DNA of 64,000 nt, taken from positions 186,001 through 250,000 of the forward strand of contig PKQS01000008.1 of NCBI GenBank assembly GCA_017577945.1, read 5' to 3'. A program made the translations under genes and the position numbers. Position 1 is the stretch's first letter; each line of letters opens with the position of its first letter. The notes beneath the pieces were generated by a model, which saw nothing but the letters and a program-made list of their open reading frames with translations, ran no database searches and was not told where the DNA came from. Source of the DNA: Bacillota bacterium. Its GTDB lineage: Bacteria > Bacillota > Limnochordia > Limnochordales > ZCTH02-B6. Below are positions 40,559-50,464 of the stretch, in pieces.

Positions 40559-42022
40559 GTGGCCTCTCTGCGCGAATTTTTCATCACCAATGAAATCGTA
40601 GTCGTGTTCGGCTACGGCCTCGTTTTCTTTTTGCTGGGCTTCGCCTTGACGCTGCAGGCGCGCCGCCCGAGCCAACTGACGATGGCGCGCGCTTTGCCGC
40701 TGCTGGGCAGCTTTGGGCTGCTGCACGGCGTAGCCGAATGGGGTCCCGTCTTCATTCCGATTCAAGCCACCTACTTGCGCCCCGAACGAATTTTGGCGCT
40801 CTGGGTCATGCACGGCACGCTGCTGGCCATGTCCTTCGCCTTCCTGATGCAGTTCGGCCTGCGCCTGGCGGCCGAGGGACTGCCCAAGCGCTATCAGTTT
40901 CTGCCCGCCCTCGCCTGGGTGGTGTTCGGCGTTTGGCTGGCCTTGTACCTGTGGAACGGCCCGTTCTTGCAGGAAAGCGTGTCTATCGTAGACTGGCTGG
41001 ACGCGGGCGACGCCTGGTCCCGCCTCATGCTGGCGTTTCCGGGGGGTCTCATCACCTGCTACGGGCTGAGCCGGCAGGCCGACGAGTTCCGCCGCATGGG
41101 CACGCCGCACCTGCTGGCGATGCTGCGCATGTCGGTGCTGTCGTTCGGCTTGTTCGCCGTGGCCGGGGGCCTGGTGGTGCCGTACGCCGACTTTTTCCCG
41201 GCGCGGCATTTGAACACCGAGACGTTCTTTGAACTCACCGGCTTGCCCGCGGAGCTGCTGCGGGGGCTGGCCGGCCTGGCCATCATCTATTTCGTCACCC
41301 GCATGCTGGAAGTGTTCAACGTCGAGCAAGCGCGGCGCATGGAAGAAGCGGAGCGGGTCGAGGCGGTGCTGGAGGAACGAGACCGCATCGCCCGGGAGCT
41401 GCACGACGGCATTATCCAGCGGCTGTACGCCGTCGGGCTGAATTTGGAGGCCATCAAGGAGCAACTTGAGGAAGATCCGGCCGAGTGCAAGCTGCGCCTG
41501 CAGTTCGTGCTGGAAATCTTGAACGAATCCATCCGCGACATCCGCCACTACATCGCCAACTTGCGCTCGCCCCGGGACGAGCAGCGGACGCTGCAAGAAG
41601 CGCTGGCGCAAATCGCCGGCGAGTTCCGGGCCGCGTTCGGGGTGTCGGTGACGCTGGAGACGCGCGGCGATGCGGCCACGGTGCTGCGGCCGGAAGTGCT
41701 GAACCATCTACGGCAGATTACGCGCGAATCCATCACCAACGCCATTCGCCACGGCAAAGCCAGCCGGATTCGCATCGTCGTCGACGCGGGGCCTTCCGAG
41801 GTCAGCGTCGCCGTGACGGACGACGGCAGCGGCTTTTCGCTGGAGCAGGCGGAGCACGCGACGGGGCAGGGCTTGCGCAACATGCGGCAGCGGGCGCAGC
41901 TGATGGGCGGCCGCGTGCGCATCGACAGTGCGCCGGGCAGGGGCACCACGGTGGCGGTAACGGTGCCGCTGGAAGCGGCCGTAGCACCGGCGGGCCAGCT
42001 GGCCAGGAGTTTGAGTCGTTAG
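40559..42022 (+). CDS. NarL-type sensor histidine kinase with multi-pass membrane sensor
   Basis: 487 aa. GTG 40559 is the best start; the AAAGGTGG site is 15 nt away, so it is not firm. Residues 15-240 hold about seven hydrophobic helices (VVVFGYGLVFFLLGFALTL; ALAWVVFGVWLALYLW; LLGGL-like segments), with no extracytoplasmic domain. Next come a coiled coil (MLEVFNVEQARRMEEAERVE), HisKA_3 with the phospho-acceptor His in ARELHDGIIQRLYAVGLNLE, and HATPase_c with NAIRHGKASRI, DDGSGF and GQGLRNMRQRA. A membrane-embedded sensor like this suggests detection of a lipid, proton or envelope signal. The response regulator follows after 48 nt. Confidence 0.92.
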   Translation: MASLREFFITNEIVVVFGYGLVFFLLGFALTLQARRPSQLTMARALPLLGSFGLLHGVAEWGPVFIPIQATYLRPERILALWVMHGTLLAMSFAFLMQFGLRLAAEGLPKRYQFLPALAWVVFGVWLALYLWNGPFLQESVSIVDWLDAGDAWSRLMLAFPGGLITCYGLSRQADEFRRMGTPHLLAMLRMSVLSFGLFAVAGGLVVPYADFFPARHLNTETFFELTGLPAELLRGLAGLAIIYFVTRMLEVFNVEQARRMEEAERVEAVLEERDRIARELHDGIIQRLYAVGLNLEAIKEQLEEDPAECKLRLQFVLEILNESIRDIRHYIANLRSPRDEQRTLQEALAQIAGEFRAAFGVSVTLETRGDAATVLRPEVLNHLRQITRESITNAIRHGKASRIRIVVDAGPSEVSVAVTDDGSGFSLEQAEHATGQGLRNMRQRAQLMGGRVRIDSAPGRGTTVAVTVPLEAAVAPAGQLARSLSR

Positions 42023-42070
42023 GCGTGGGAGGTCGGGGAAGGCGGCGCGGCGGAAACGGAGGGGTGAACA

Positions 42071-42742
42071 TTGGACGCGATTCGTGTCGTGATTGTGGAC
42101 GATCATGAGGTGGTGCGGTTAGGCCTGAAGACGCTGCTGAACCGGGTGGCCGACTTGGAGGTCGTCGGCGAGGCGGGCTCGGCGGCGGAGGCCGAGCAGG
42201 TGGTGGCCGAAAAGCAGCCCGACGTGGTCATCATGGACATCCGCATGCCCGGCGGCAGCGGCATCGAGGCGTGCCGCGTCATTCGCTCGCGCTGGCCGCA
42301 CATCCGGGTCATCATGCTGACGTCGTACTCGGACGACGAAGCCGTCATCGGGGCGGTCATGGCGGGGGCGAGCGGCTACGTCCTGAAGCAGATCGGCACG
42401 CAAGAGTTGGTGGAAGCCATCCGGCGCGTGCATAAAGGCGAGTCGCTGCTGGATCCCGGCATCACCGGCAAGATTTTGGAACGGTTCCGCTCCGGCGCGA
42501 CCGGCGGCGACGGCCCGGCCATTCCCGGTGGCGAGGCGCTGACCGAGCAGGAACAGAAGATCTTGACTCTCATCGCCCAGGGCAAGACGAACCGCGAGAT
42601 CGCCAACGAGCTTTTCCTGAGCGAAAAGACCGTGCGCAACTACGTGAGCAACATCCTGGGCAAGCTTCAGCTCCACAACCGGGCCGCGGCGGCGGCTTGG
42701 GCGGTGCGGCACGGCTTGGACGGGCGGAAGGAAGAACGCTGA
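42071..42742 (+). CDS. NarL/LuxR family response regulator
   Basis: 223 aa from TTG 42071 with GGAGGGGTGA upstream. The receiver domain (1-120) has IVDDHEVVRLGL, phospho-acceptor Asp in VVIMDIRMPGGSG and the conserved Thr/Lys (MLTSYSDDEA; VLKQIG). The LuxR HTH (155-215) reads LTEQEQKILTLIAQGKTNRE and LFLSEKTVRNYVSNILGKL. It forms a two-component pair with the upstream kinase. Residues DevR-like in layout. Confidence 0.95.
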   Translation: MDAIRVVIVDDHEVVRLGLKTLLNRVADLEVVGEAGSAAEAEQVVAEKQPDVVIMDIRMPGGSGIEACRVIRSRWPHIRVIMLTSYSDDEAVIGAVMAGASGYVLKQIGTQELVEAIRRVHKGESLLDPGITGKILERFRSGATGGDGPAIPGGEALTEQEQKILTLIAQGKTNREIANELFLSEKTVRNYVSNILGKLQLHNRAAAAAWAVRHGLDGRKEER

Positions 42743-42743
42743 C

Positions 42744-44768
<2,025 letters not shown>

Positions 44769-44772
44769 TGCT

Positions 44773-45687
44773 ATGGGCCGGGTCGTTGCCATCGCCAATC
44801 AGAAGGGCGGCGTCGCCAAGACGACGACCGCCGCCAATTTGGGCGCGGCGTTGCACGAGGCGGGCTGCCGGGTCCTGCTGGTGGACATGGACCCGCAGGC
44901 CAGCTTGACGGTGTGGAGCGGGCGCAACCCCGACGACCTGGACAAGACGACGTACGACGCGCTGGTGAAAGACGCCGACGCCCGCGACATCTTGCTGCCC
45001 ACGCCCCTAGGACCGGACTTGCTGCCGGCCAACATCGACTTGTCCTTGGCGGAAATGGAGCTCATCCACGCGTACAACCGCGAGCGGCGGCTGGCCGGTA
45101 TGCTGGCGCCCGTGCGGGACGAGTACGATTTCATCCTTCTGGACTGCCAGCCGTCGCTGGGTCTTCTGACCATCAACGCCTTCGCCGCGGCTGACGCGCT
45201 TCTCGTTCCCATCGTCTGCGAGTATTTGTCCACCCGCGCGGTGGACGTCTTGATGCGCATGGTGCGCAAGGTGCAGGTACAGCTCAACAGCCGGCTGCAG
45301 GTGGTGGGCCTGTTACCCACGATGTACGACGGGCGGTTGCGACACGTGCGGTCGGAGCTGGAGCGGCTGGCGGAGCGCTTCCAGGACCGTGCGCCCGTGC
45401 TGTTGGACTGCATCGTGCCCAGGTCGGTGCGGTTTTCCGAAGCGGCGGCGCTGGGCCAGTCCATCCTGACGTACATGCCGAGCCATCCGGGCGCGGAGGC
45501 GTATCGCCGGCTGGCGGCGCACCTTTTGGGACAGGCGGCGGTGTCCGACGTCCGGCAGGCGGCCGAGCGGGCAGCCCTCGCGCCTGCGGCGGCGGACGAG
45601 GTACCCTTGGGCGAACAGGCGTGGGCCGAGGAGCCGCGCATCGACGTGCTGACGCGCAGACAAGCTTCTCCATCGCGAAGGAGGTAG
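44773..45687 (+). CDS. ParA/Soj family ATPase without a ParB partner
   Basis: 304 aa from ATG 44773 with GAGGG about 9 nt upstream; ATG 44749 would overlap the ABC-F gene. The deviant Walker A motif is NQKGGVAKTTTAANLGAAL (signature Lys11, catalytic-loop Lys16), then LLVDMDPQASLTVW and the Walker B-type LLDCQPSLGLLT. It is typical of chromosomal-type ParA/Soj; no ParB or parS motif (TGTTTCACGTGAAACA) is nearby. The C-terminal 40 residues are an Ala/Glu-rich tail unique to this copy. It is wedged between ABC-F and tryptophanase (4-nt gaps), an odd context for a partition protein. Confidence 0.92.
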   Translation: MGRVVAIANQKGGVAKTTTAANLGAALHEAGCRVLLVDMDPQASLTVWSGRNPDDLDKTTYDALVKDADARDILLPTPLGPDLLPANIDLSLAEMELIHAYNRERRLAGMLAPVRDEYDFILLDCQPSLGLLTINAFAAADALLVPIVCEYLSTRAVDVLMRMVRKVQVQLNSRLQVVGLLPTMYDGRLRHVRSELERLAERFQDRAPVLLDCIVPRSVRFSEAAALGQSILTYMPSHPGAEAYRRLAAHLLGQAAVSDVRQAAERAALAPAAADEVPLGEQAWAEEPRIDVLTRRQASPSRRR

Positions 45688-45691
45688 CCGG

Positions 45692-47068
45692 GTGCGACCT
45701 GGCGCCGAGCCCTTTCGGGCCAAGATCGTGGAGCCCATCGTGCTTTCGAGCCGCGAGCAGCGGCTGCGCTGGATCGAGGAAGCCGGGTACAACTTGTTCG
45801 CCCTGTCGTCGGATCAGGTCATCATCGACCTGCTCACCGACAGCGGCACCAGCGCTATGAGCGATGACCAGTGGGCCGGCATCTTTCTGGGCGACGAATC
45901 GTACGCGGGCAGCGTCAGCTTCCGGCGCTTGCGCGAGACGGTGGCGCGCCTATTCGGCTGCGACTACGTCGTCCCGGCGCACCAGGGACGCGCGGCCGAG
46001 AACATCGTGCTGCGCGCCGTCGGTCGCCCGGGGCAGATCGTGGCCGGCAACACTCATTTCGACACGACGCGAAACCACATCGTGCGCAACGGCATGCGCC
46101 CCGTGGACCTGCCCGTGCCGGAGGCGCTGGATCCCGACTCGGATCACCCGTTCAAGGGCAACCTGGACGTGGCGGCGCTGGAAGATCTGCTGCAAAAGGA
46201 AACCGGCGAATCCGGGGCGGGCGTCGCCTGCATCATCGTCACCGTCACCAACAACTCGGTCGGAGGACACCCCGTGTCGCTGGCCAACTTGCGAGCCGTG
46301 CGGGACGTGGCCGCTCGCTACGGGGTGCCGGTGTTTCTCGATGCCGCGCGCATCGCGGAGAACGCCTGGTTCATCCGGGAGCGGGAACCCGGCTGCGGAG
46401 GCATGAGCGTCCGCGAGATCGTGCGGGCCATGGCCGACTGCGCGGACGGCCTCATGATGAGCGCCAAGAAAGACGGCCTCGTCAGTATGGGCGGCTTCGC
46501 GGCGGTGCGGGACAAGGAGCTGTATTACAAGCTCGCGCCCGAGGCGGTGGCCTACGAAGGGTATCTCACTTACGGAGGCCTTGCAGGGCGCGACATGGAA
46601 GCGCTGGCCCGAGGCCTGGAGGAAGCGGTTCAGGAAGAATACTTGGCCGACCGCATCGGACAGGTGGAATTCTTCTGGAAAAGGCTGGCCGATGCGGGAG
46701 TGCCGGTGCTCAAGCCGTTCGGCGGTCACGCCGTGTACCTGGACATGAGCCGCTTCGTGCCGCACCTGACGCCCGCGCAGTTGCCCGCCCAGGCGGTGGG
46801 CGTCCACCTGTACATCGAGGGCGGAATCCGCGCCGGGCGAGCCGGGGCCCCGCGGTCCAGCCCGCATGGCGAGGCGGACGAGGCCGGCCTGCCGGAGCTG
46901 GTGCGGCTCTGCGTTCCCCGGCGGGTGTACAGCGACCAGCATCTCGAGTATGTGGCGCGCATCGTCGAGTACGTCTGGCAACGGCGGGACTCCATCCGCG
47001 GCCTGCGGGTGGTGGAGGAGCCGCCGGTCTTGCGCCACTTCCTCGCGCGCTACGCGTGGGAAGACTGA
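45692..47068 (+). CDS. tnaA: Tryptophanase / beta-eliminating lyase
   Basis: PLP enzyme splitting L-tryptophan (or L-tyrosine) into indole (or phenol), pyruvate and ammonia. It is 458 aa, the family length. PAHQGRAAENIVL binds phosphate, FLDAARIAENAWF supplies the PLP Asp217 and Arg220, and MMSAKKDGLVSMGGFA carries the Schiff-base Lys260. The C-terminus PVLRHFLARYAWED ends in the His expected for tryptophanase where tyrosine phenol-lyase has Phe, so tryptophanase is preferred. GTG 45692 lies just after the ParA stop, with AAGGAGG inside the parA end. No tnaC leader or tnaB permease is visible. Confidence 0.88.
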   Translation: MRPGAEPFRAKIVEPIVLSSREQRLRWIEEAGYNLFALSSDQVIIDLLTDSGTSAMSDDQWAGIFLGDESYAGSVSFRRLRETVARLFGCDYVVPAHQGRAAENIVLRAVGRPGQIVAGNTHFDTTRNHIVRNGMRPVDLPVPEALDPDSDHPFKGNLDVAALEDLLQKETGESGAGVACIIVTVTNNSVGGHPVSLANLRAVRDVAARYGVPVFLDAARIAENAWFIREREPGCGGMSVREIVRAMADCADGLMMSAKKDGLVSMGGFAAVRDKELYYKLAPEAVAYEGYLTYGGLAGRDMEALARGLEEAVQEEYLADRIGQVEFFWKRLADAGVPVLKPFGGHAVYLDMSRFVPHLTPAQLPAQAVGVHLYIEGGIRAGRAGAPRSSPHGEADEAGLPELVRLCVPRRVYSDQHLEYVARIVEYVWQRRDSIRGLRVVEEPPVLRHFLARYAWED

Positions 47069-47186
47069 GCCCTCGGCCGGTGACCGCCTGAGAACTTGAC
47101 CGCCGAAAGCTGCACCGCCGGGCGGGTCCGCCGGGACAAACCGATCCGGCGGCGCCGGCGGTCTCTCGCTGCGGCCGCGCGCGAAA

Positions 47187-47216
47187 CGGCCGCCTCGAGA
47201 GCTCTCGAGGCGGCCG
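47187..47216. repeat. 30-bp perfect palindrome between convergent genes
   Basis: The two 15-nt halves are exact reverse complements, centred at 47201/47202 and including CTCGAGAGCTCTCGAG. It lies between tryptophanase and the ABC exporter genes, which converge. There is no T tract either side, so a conventional intrinsic terminator is not supported. The rest of 47069-47268 shows no gene. Confidence 0.9.
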
Positions 47217-47268
47217 CTGCGGTTCGTGCAGGAAAAGCTGCGCGGAAGGCCGCCGCCAGCGCGTCCCC

Positions 47269-48156
47269 TTAGTGCTCCGTGAGCTGATCCAGCAGGCCTC
47301 TCTGGCGCGCCAAGCGCTCCATCATCCGGAAGAAGAACACCGACGCCGTCAGCAGCACGACGGAACTTACGGCCAGCACGGCCAGCAGCGTCTCGTCCGT
47401 ATAGCCGGCCAGCGCGGAGCCGAAGGACAGCCCCAGCGCCCGGCGCAGCCCTTCCAGCCAGTACGTCAACGGAATGGCCTTGCCGACGGCCTGCAGCCAG
47501 CCGGGCAGCACGTCGAGCGGAAACACGACGCCGCACAGCAGGTACAGCGTGCCGGCCACCGACTCCGTGTAGCCCTCGGCGTGGCGGGCGGCCACGAGCA
47601 TGACGCCCGCCAAAAGGAACCCGAGACCCACGAGGGTCACGATGCCCAGAGGAAACACCGCGGCCAGCAGGGGCCAGTCGATGCCGGCAACGTGCAGCGG
47701 CACGCCGAGGAACAGGCGGCCCGCCAGGAGCAGCGCCGTCACCGCGATGCTCGTCACGAGGAACTTGGCCACCGCCCGGCCGGCCAAGTACCAGAACATG
47801 CTGGCGGACGCGATGTACATGTACTTGATCGTCTGGTAGTACTCCCGTTCCTCGATAATGACCCAGCTGACCCCCGCGATGAGCGCGGCCACGTACATGA
47901 AGAAGGCGTTGCCCACGTACATGCCCGGAAAGAGGGCATCGGCCCGAGCTCCACCGACGATGCGGTACATGACCACCAAGATCAGCGCGCTGGCCAGCGG
48001 CCGCACCACCGAGTACAGCGCGAACAGCGCAGGGTCCGTCCAGTTGCTCTCCACTTGCCAGCCCATCCAGGCCGCCATGCGAAACGTCCGCCACTTGTCG
48101 CGCCAGCTCGGCGCCTGCACGGTGCGCGGCAGGGGCTGCAGCTCGGTTACTGCCAT
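47269..48156 (-). CDS. ABC-2 type transporter permease (second subunit)
   Basis: 295 aa with six hydrophobic helices. YMYIASASMFWYLAGRAVAKF and EYYQTIKYM are typical of the cytosolic loop between helices 2 and 3; the end has LSLGFGSALAGYTDETLL-like and FFFRMMERLARQRGLLDQL. It belongs to the ABC-2 membrane family of drug, lipid or polysaccharide exporters. It overlaps the first permease by 10 nt and, with it and the ATPase, forms a heteromeric exporter. Confidence 0.9.
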   Translation of the reverse strand: MAVTELQPLPRTVQAPSWRDKWRTFRMAAWMGWQVESNWTDPALFALYSVVRPLASALILVVMYRIVGGARADALFPGMYVGNAFFMYVAALIAGVSWVIIEEREYYQTIKYMYIASASMFWYLAGRAVAKFLVTSIAVTALLLAGRLFLGVPLHVAGIDWPLLAAVFPLGIVTLVGLGFLLAGVMLVAARHAEGYTESVAGTLYLLCGVVFPLDVLPGWLQAVGKAIPLTYWLEGLRRALGLSFGSALAGYTDETLLAVLAVSSVVLLTASVFFFRMMERLARQRGLLDQLTEH

Positions 48157-49031
48157 TTCAGCGTCAACCTCCCTGCCTTCTTGGCCAGGTATTCCATCTT
48201 CTTCAGCGCCTGCAGCGCCAGGACGAAATACACGACGGTCAGAACGGCCAGCCCGGCGAGCTCCCAGGCCACGGGCAACAGGCCCATGTCCGGCGCGCCG
48301 AACACCAGCTGCCGCATGGCGTCAAGCCCCAGCGTCAGCGGAATGATCGAGGAGCCGACGCCGACCCAGAAGCCCAGCGCCCGCACGGGAAAGTAGAAGC
48401 CGCTGAGCAGGTATACCGGCTCCTGCAGCGCGTGGGACAGGTGCCACGCTTCCCGCCCGTGCATGAGGAACACTGAGGCGAACATCATGCCCAGGCAGTA
48501 GAGAGCGCTCAGCGTCAGCAAGAACGCCGCGATGGCGGCAGGCCAGCTGACGACGTCGTAGCGGATGTCGAAGAGGAGGCTGCCGGCCACGATGGTCGAG
48601 ATGGCCCGCGACGACGACATGAAGATGCCGCCCGCGGCCATGCCGAACAGCAGCGCCACCTTGGAAGCCGGCGCCACGAAGTAGATTTCCAGCAACCCGC
48701 TTTGCTTCTCCCAGTAAAACTGGCTGGCCATCCCCCACAATACGTTCATCCAGTACGCGGTCATGGCGCCGCCGAGCAGGACGAAACCCGTATACTGCGG
48801 CGGGGCGTCCAGCGCCTCGTAAATGAACACGTACGCCGCCGCCGCCAAGACGGGCATGACCACTTCAAACGCGAGCCACGACAGCTCGCGAAACGTCGCC
48901 ATCACCCGGACGTACGCCCGCGCGCGGGCCGCGCGCGCGTTGAGCAGCAGCCGTTCCCAGAGCGACAGGTCGCGCGCGCCCGCGGGGATCACCGCCCGTT
49001 CGTCGACGGCCACGGGATTACCGGCCGGCAT
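48147..49031 (-). CDS. ABC-2 type transporter permease (first subunit)
   Basis: 294 aa with six hydrophobic helices. The cytosolic part QFYWEKQSGLLEIYFVAPASKVALLFG is characteristic of ABC-2 permeases, and LQEPVYLLSGFYFPVRALGFWVGVGSSIIPLT is the late helix pair. The start overlaps the ATPase stop by 14 nt. Transport substrate not visible. Confidence 0.9.
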   Translation of the reverse strand: MPAGNPVAVDERAVIPAGARDLSLWERLLLNARAARARAYVRVMATFRELSWLAFEVVMPVLAAAAYVFIYEALDAPPQYTGFVLLGGAMTAYWMNVLWGMASQFYWEKQSGLLEIYFVAPASKVALLFGMAAGGIFMSSSRAISTIVAGSLLFDIRYDVVSWPAAIAAFLLTLSALYCLGMMFASVFLMHGREAWHLSHALQEPVYLLSGFYFPVRALGFWVGVGSSIIPLTLGLDAMRQLVFGAPDMGLLPVAWELAGLAVLTVVYFVLALQALKKMEYLAKKAGRLTLKWQ

Positions 49032-50025
49032 CGGTCAGTCTCCTCCCTACCAGCTTGATGAACACGTCCTCCAGCGTCGGATCCGACTTTTCCAGCCGCA
49101 CGATGCGGGCGCCGGCCTCGCTGAGCGCGTGGATGACCGACCCGATGGCCGCATCGTCCTGCAGCCGCCACGTCAGCTGCTGCGTGCCGTTCAACGGCGC
49201 ATCCGGCACCACGCCGAGGACGCCGGGCAGCTGCCGCAGCGACTCCAAGTTCAGCCCGCCGTCGGCGCGGCCGTTGGCGGGCAGCGCCGGGCTAATCTCC
49301 ATGCGCAGCACCACTTCGTCGCGGAGCATGCGCTTCAAATTGGCCGGCGTGTCGCACGTCAAGATGCGGCCGCCGTCGATGATGGCCACCCGGTCGCACA
49401 GCTCGTCGGCTTCGGCCATGTAGTGGGTCGTCAGCAAGATGGTGCGGCCCGGGCGCTCCTTCATCCACCGCTTCAGGTAGTCCCGCAGCACTCGCGACGT
49501 TTCCACGTCCAGGCCCAGCGTCGGCTCGTCGAGGAACAGCACCGTCGGGTCGGTAATGAGCCCGCGCACGAAGTTCATGCGCTGGCGCATGCCCGTCGAC
49601 AGCTTGTTGACCCGCGTGTTGGCGGCGTCGGAGAGGCCCACCACCTCCAGCGCCTCGTCGATGCGCCGCAAAGCTTCTTTGCTCGGAATGCCGTAAAACT
49701 GCGCGAACAGCCACAGGGTCTCCCGCACCGTCAAGATGCCGTAGCCCGAATGCTCGCCGCCCGACACCATGCTGATGGACCGGCGCACGCGGTCGGCTTC
49801 CGTGACGACGTCGAAGCCGGCGACGCGGGCCGTGCCCGACGTGGGCAGGAGCAGCGTGCACAAAATCTTGATCAGGGTCGACTTGCCGGCGCCGTTGGGA
49901 CCCAAGAGACCGAACAGCTCGCCGTAATGCACTTCCAAGTTGACGTCCCGCAGGGCGTAAAACGGTTCCTTGCCCTTCGATTCGAAGACTCGGGTCAGGT
50001 TGCGCGCTTCAATGGCCAAACCCAT
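49018..50025 (-). CDS. ABC-2 type transporter ATP-binding protein
   Basis: 335 aa with Walker A GPNGAGKSTLIKIL, signature LSTGMRQRMNFVRGLI, Walker B VLFLDEPTLGLDVETSR and H-loop LTTHYMAEADELCDRVAII. A C-terminal DrrA-type extension of about 90 residues (ALPANGRADGGLNLESLRQL and following) is a possible regulatory domain. The ribosome site AGGAGG is 13 nt upstream of ATG 50025, longer than ideal. A leader of about 400 nt precedes it, driven from the promoter at 50436-50464. It is first gene of the exporter operon. Confidence 0.92.
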   Translation of the reverse strand: MGLAIEARNLTRVFESKGKEPFYALRDVNLEVHYGELFGLLGPNGAGKSTLIKILCTLLLPTSGTARVAGFDVVTEADRVRRSISMVSGGEHSGYGILTVRETLWLFAQFYGIPSKEALRRIDEALEVVGLSDAANTRVNKLSTGMRQRMNFVRGLITDPTVLFLDEPTLGLDVETSRVLRDYLKRWMKERPGRTILLTTHYMAEADELCDRVAIIDGGRILTCDTPANLKRMLRDEVVLRMEISPALPANGRADGGLNLESLRQLPGVLGVVPDAPLNGTQQLTWRLQDDAAIGSVIHALSEAGARIVRLEKSDPTLEDVFIKLVGRRLTDAGR

Positions 50026-50290
50026 AGTTGACTGGCGACCTCCTGAACATCATGGTACACGAAAACCAACGGGCAACAGGAGCGACACTCGTCTGGTTCG
50101 GGCGGTGCGCGGCAAGGGATACGAAAGACACAAAACAGCCCTCCCGTGCGCTGGCCGGGCGAACAGGCGCAAGTACTCTCACGCGCACGAGCGAAGCCAG
50201 CCCACGGTGCGTCGGAGAACCAGCGGGGGAGAACCGCGGGAACGGTATGACCGCCGATGGAGCTTGCTTCAGGAACGTGAAGCGTCGAGC

Positions 50291-50321
50291 GAGACGGTTG
50301 TCAGAGGTGGGACACCGTCTC
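50291..50321 (-). promoter_or_regulatory. Hairpin in the exporter leader
   Basis: Perfect 8-bp arms GAGACGGT (50291-50298) and ACCGTCTC (50314-50321), 15-nt loop. On the minus transcript the 5' arm covers the last codons of the leader reading frame and the stop codon falls in the loop. A ribosome paused near the end would therefore block the hairpin. No T run follows, so a terminator role is not supported. Confidence 0.6.
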
Positions 50322-50390
50322 CTCCGGGCGGGCATGACCGGACGCCGTGGCTCTCTCGGCGCCGCTCGCTGCTCTGAGGCTGAGACGCAT
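50301..50390 (-). CDS. Putative 29-residue leader peptide of the ABC exporter operon
   Basis: ATG at 50390 with GGGAGGG 7 nt upstream, ending TGA at 50301. The peptide starts MRLSLRAASGAERATASG and ends HARPEETVSHL, so it is rich in Arg, Ala and Ser. It lies about 275 nt upstream of the ATPase gene and downstream of a strong promoter. The rest of 50026-50460 shows no longer gene with codon bias like the neighbours. The strong ribosome site and overlap with the hairpin make translation plausible, but such a short frame could occur by chance. Confidence 0.5.
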   Translation of the reverse strand: MRLSLRAASGAERATASGHARPEETVSHL

Positions 50391-50435
50391 GTCGATGCCC
50401 TCCCTCTGAAGAGATTGAAAAGGGGTACATGTTAG

Positions 50436-50464
50436 AGTATAAGCACCGATCGCGCTGTTGTCAA
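50436..50464 (-). promoter_or_regulatory. Promoter of the ABC exporter operon
   Basis: On the minus strand TTGACA (plus 50459-50464) and TATACT (plus 50436-50441) with a 17-nt spacer, one mismatch from consensus. The -35 overlaps the stop of the upstream ITPase-like gene. Predicted transcription begins near 50428, leaving a leader of about 400 nt. Confidence 0.85.

Noticed and set aside
40505..41707. 400-codon antisense frame opposite the histidine kinase
   Set aside because: Shadow of the HisKA_3 and HATPase coding frame; no supporting site or motif.
50009..50435. Overlapping frames of about 108-135 codons in the exporter leader on both strands
   Set aside because: No ribosome site fits them, and composition is unlike neighbouring genes. 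The 29-codon frame with a perfect site is the only candidate kept.
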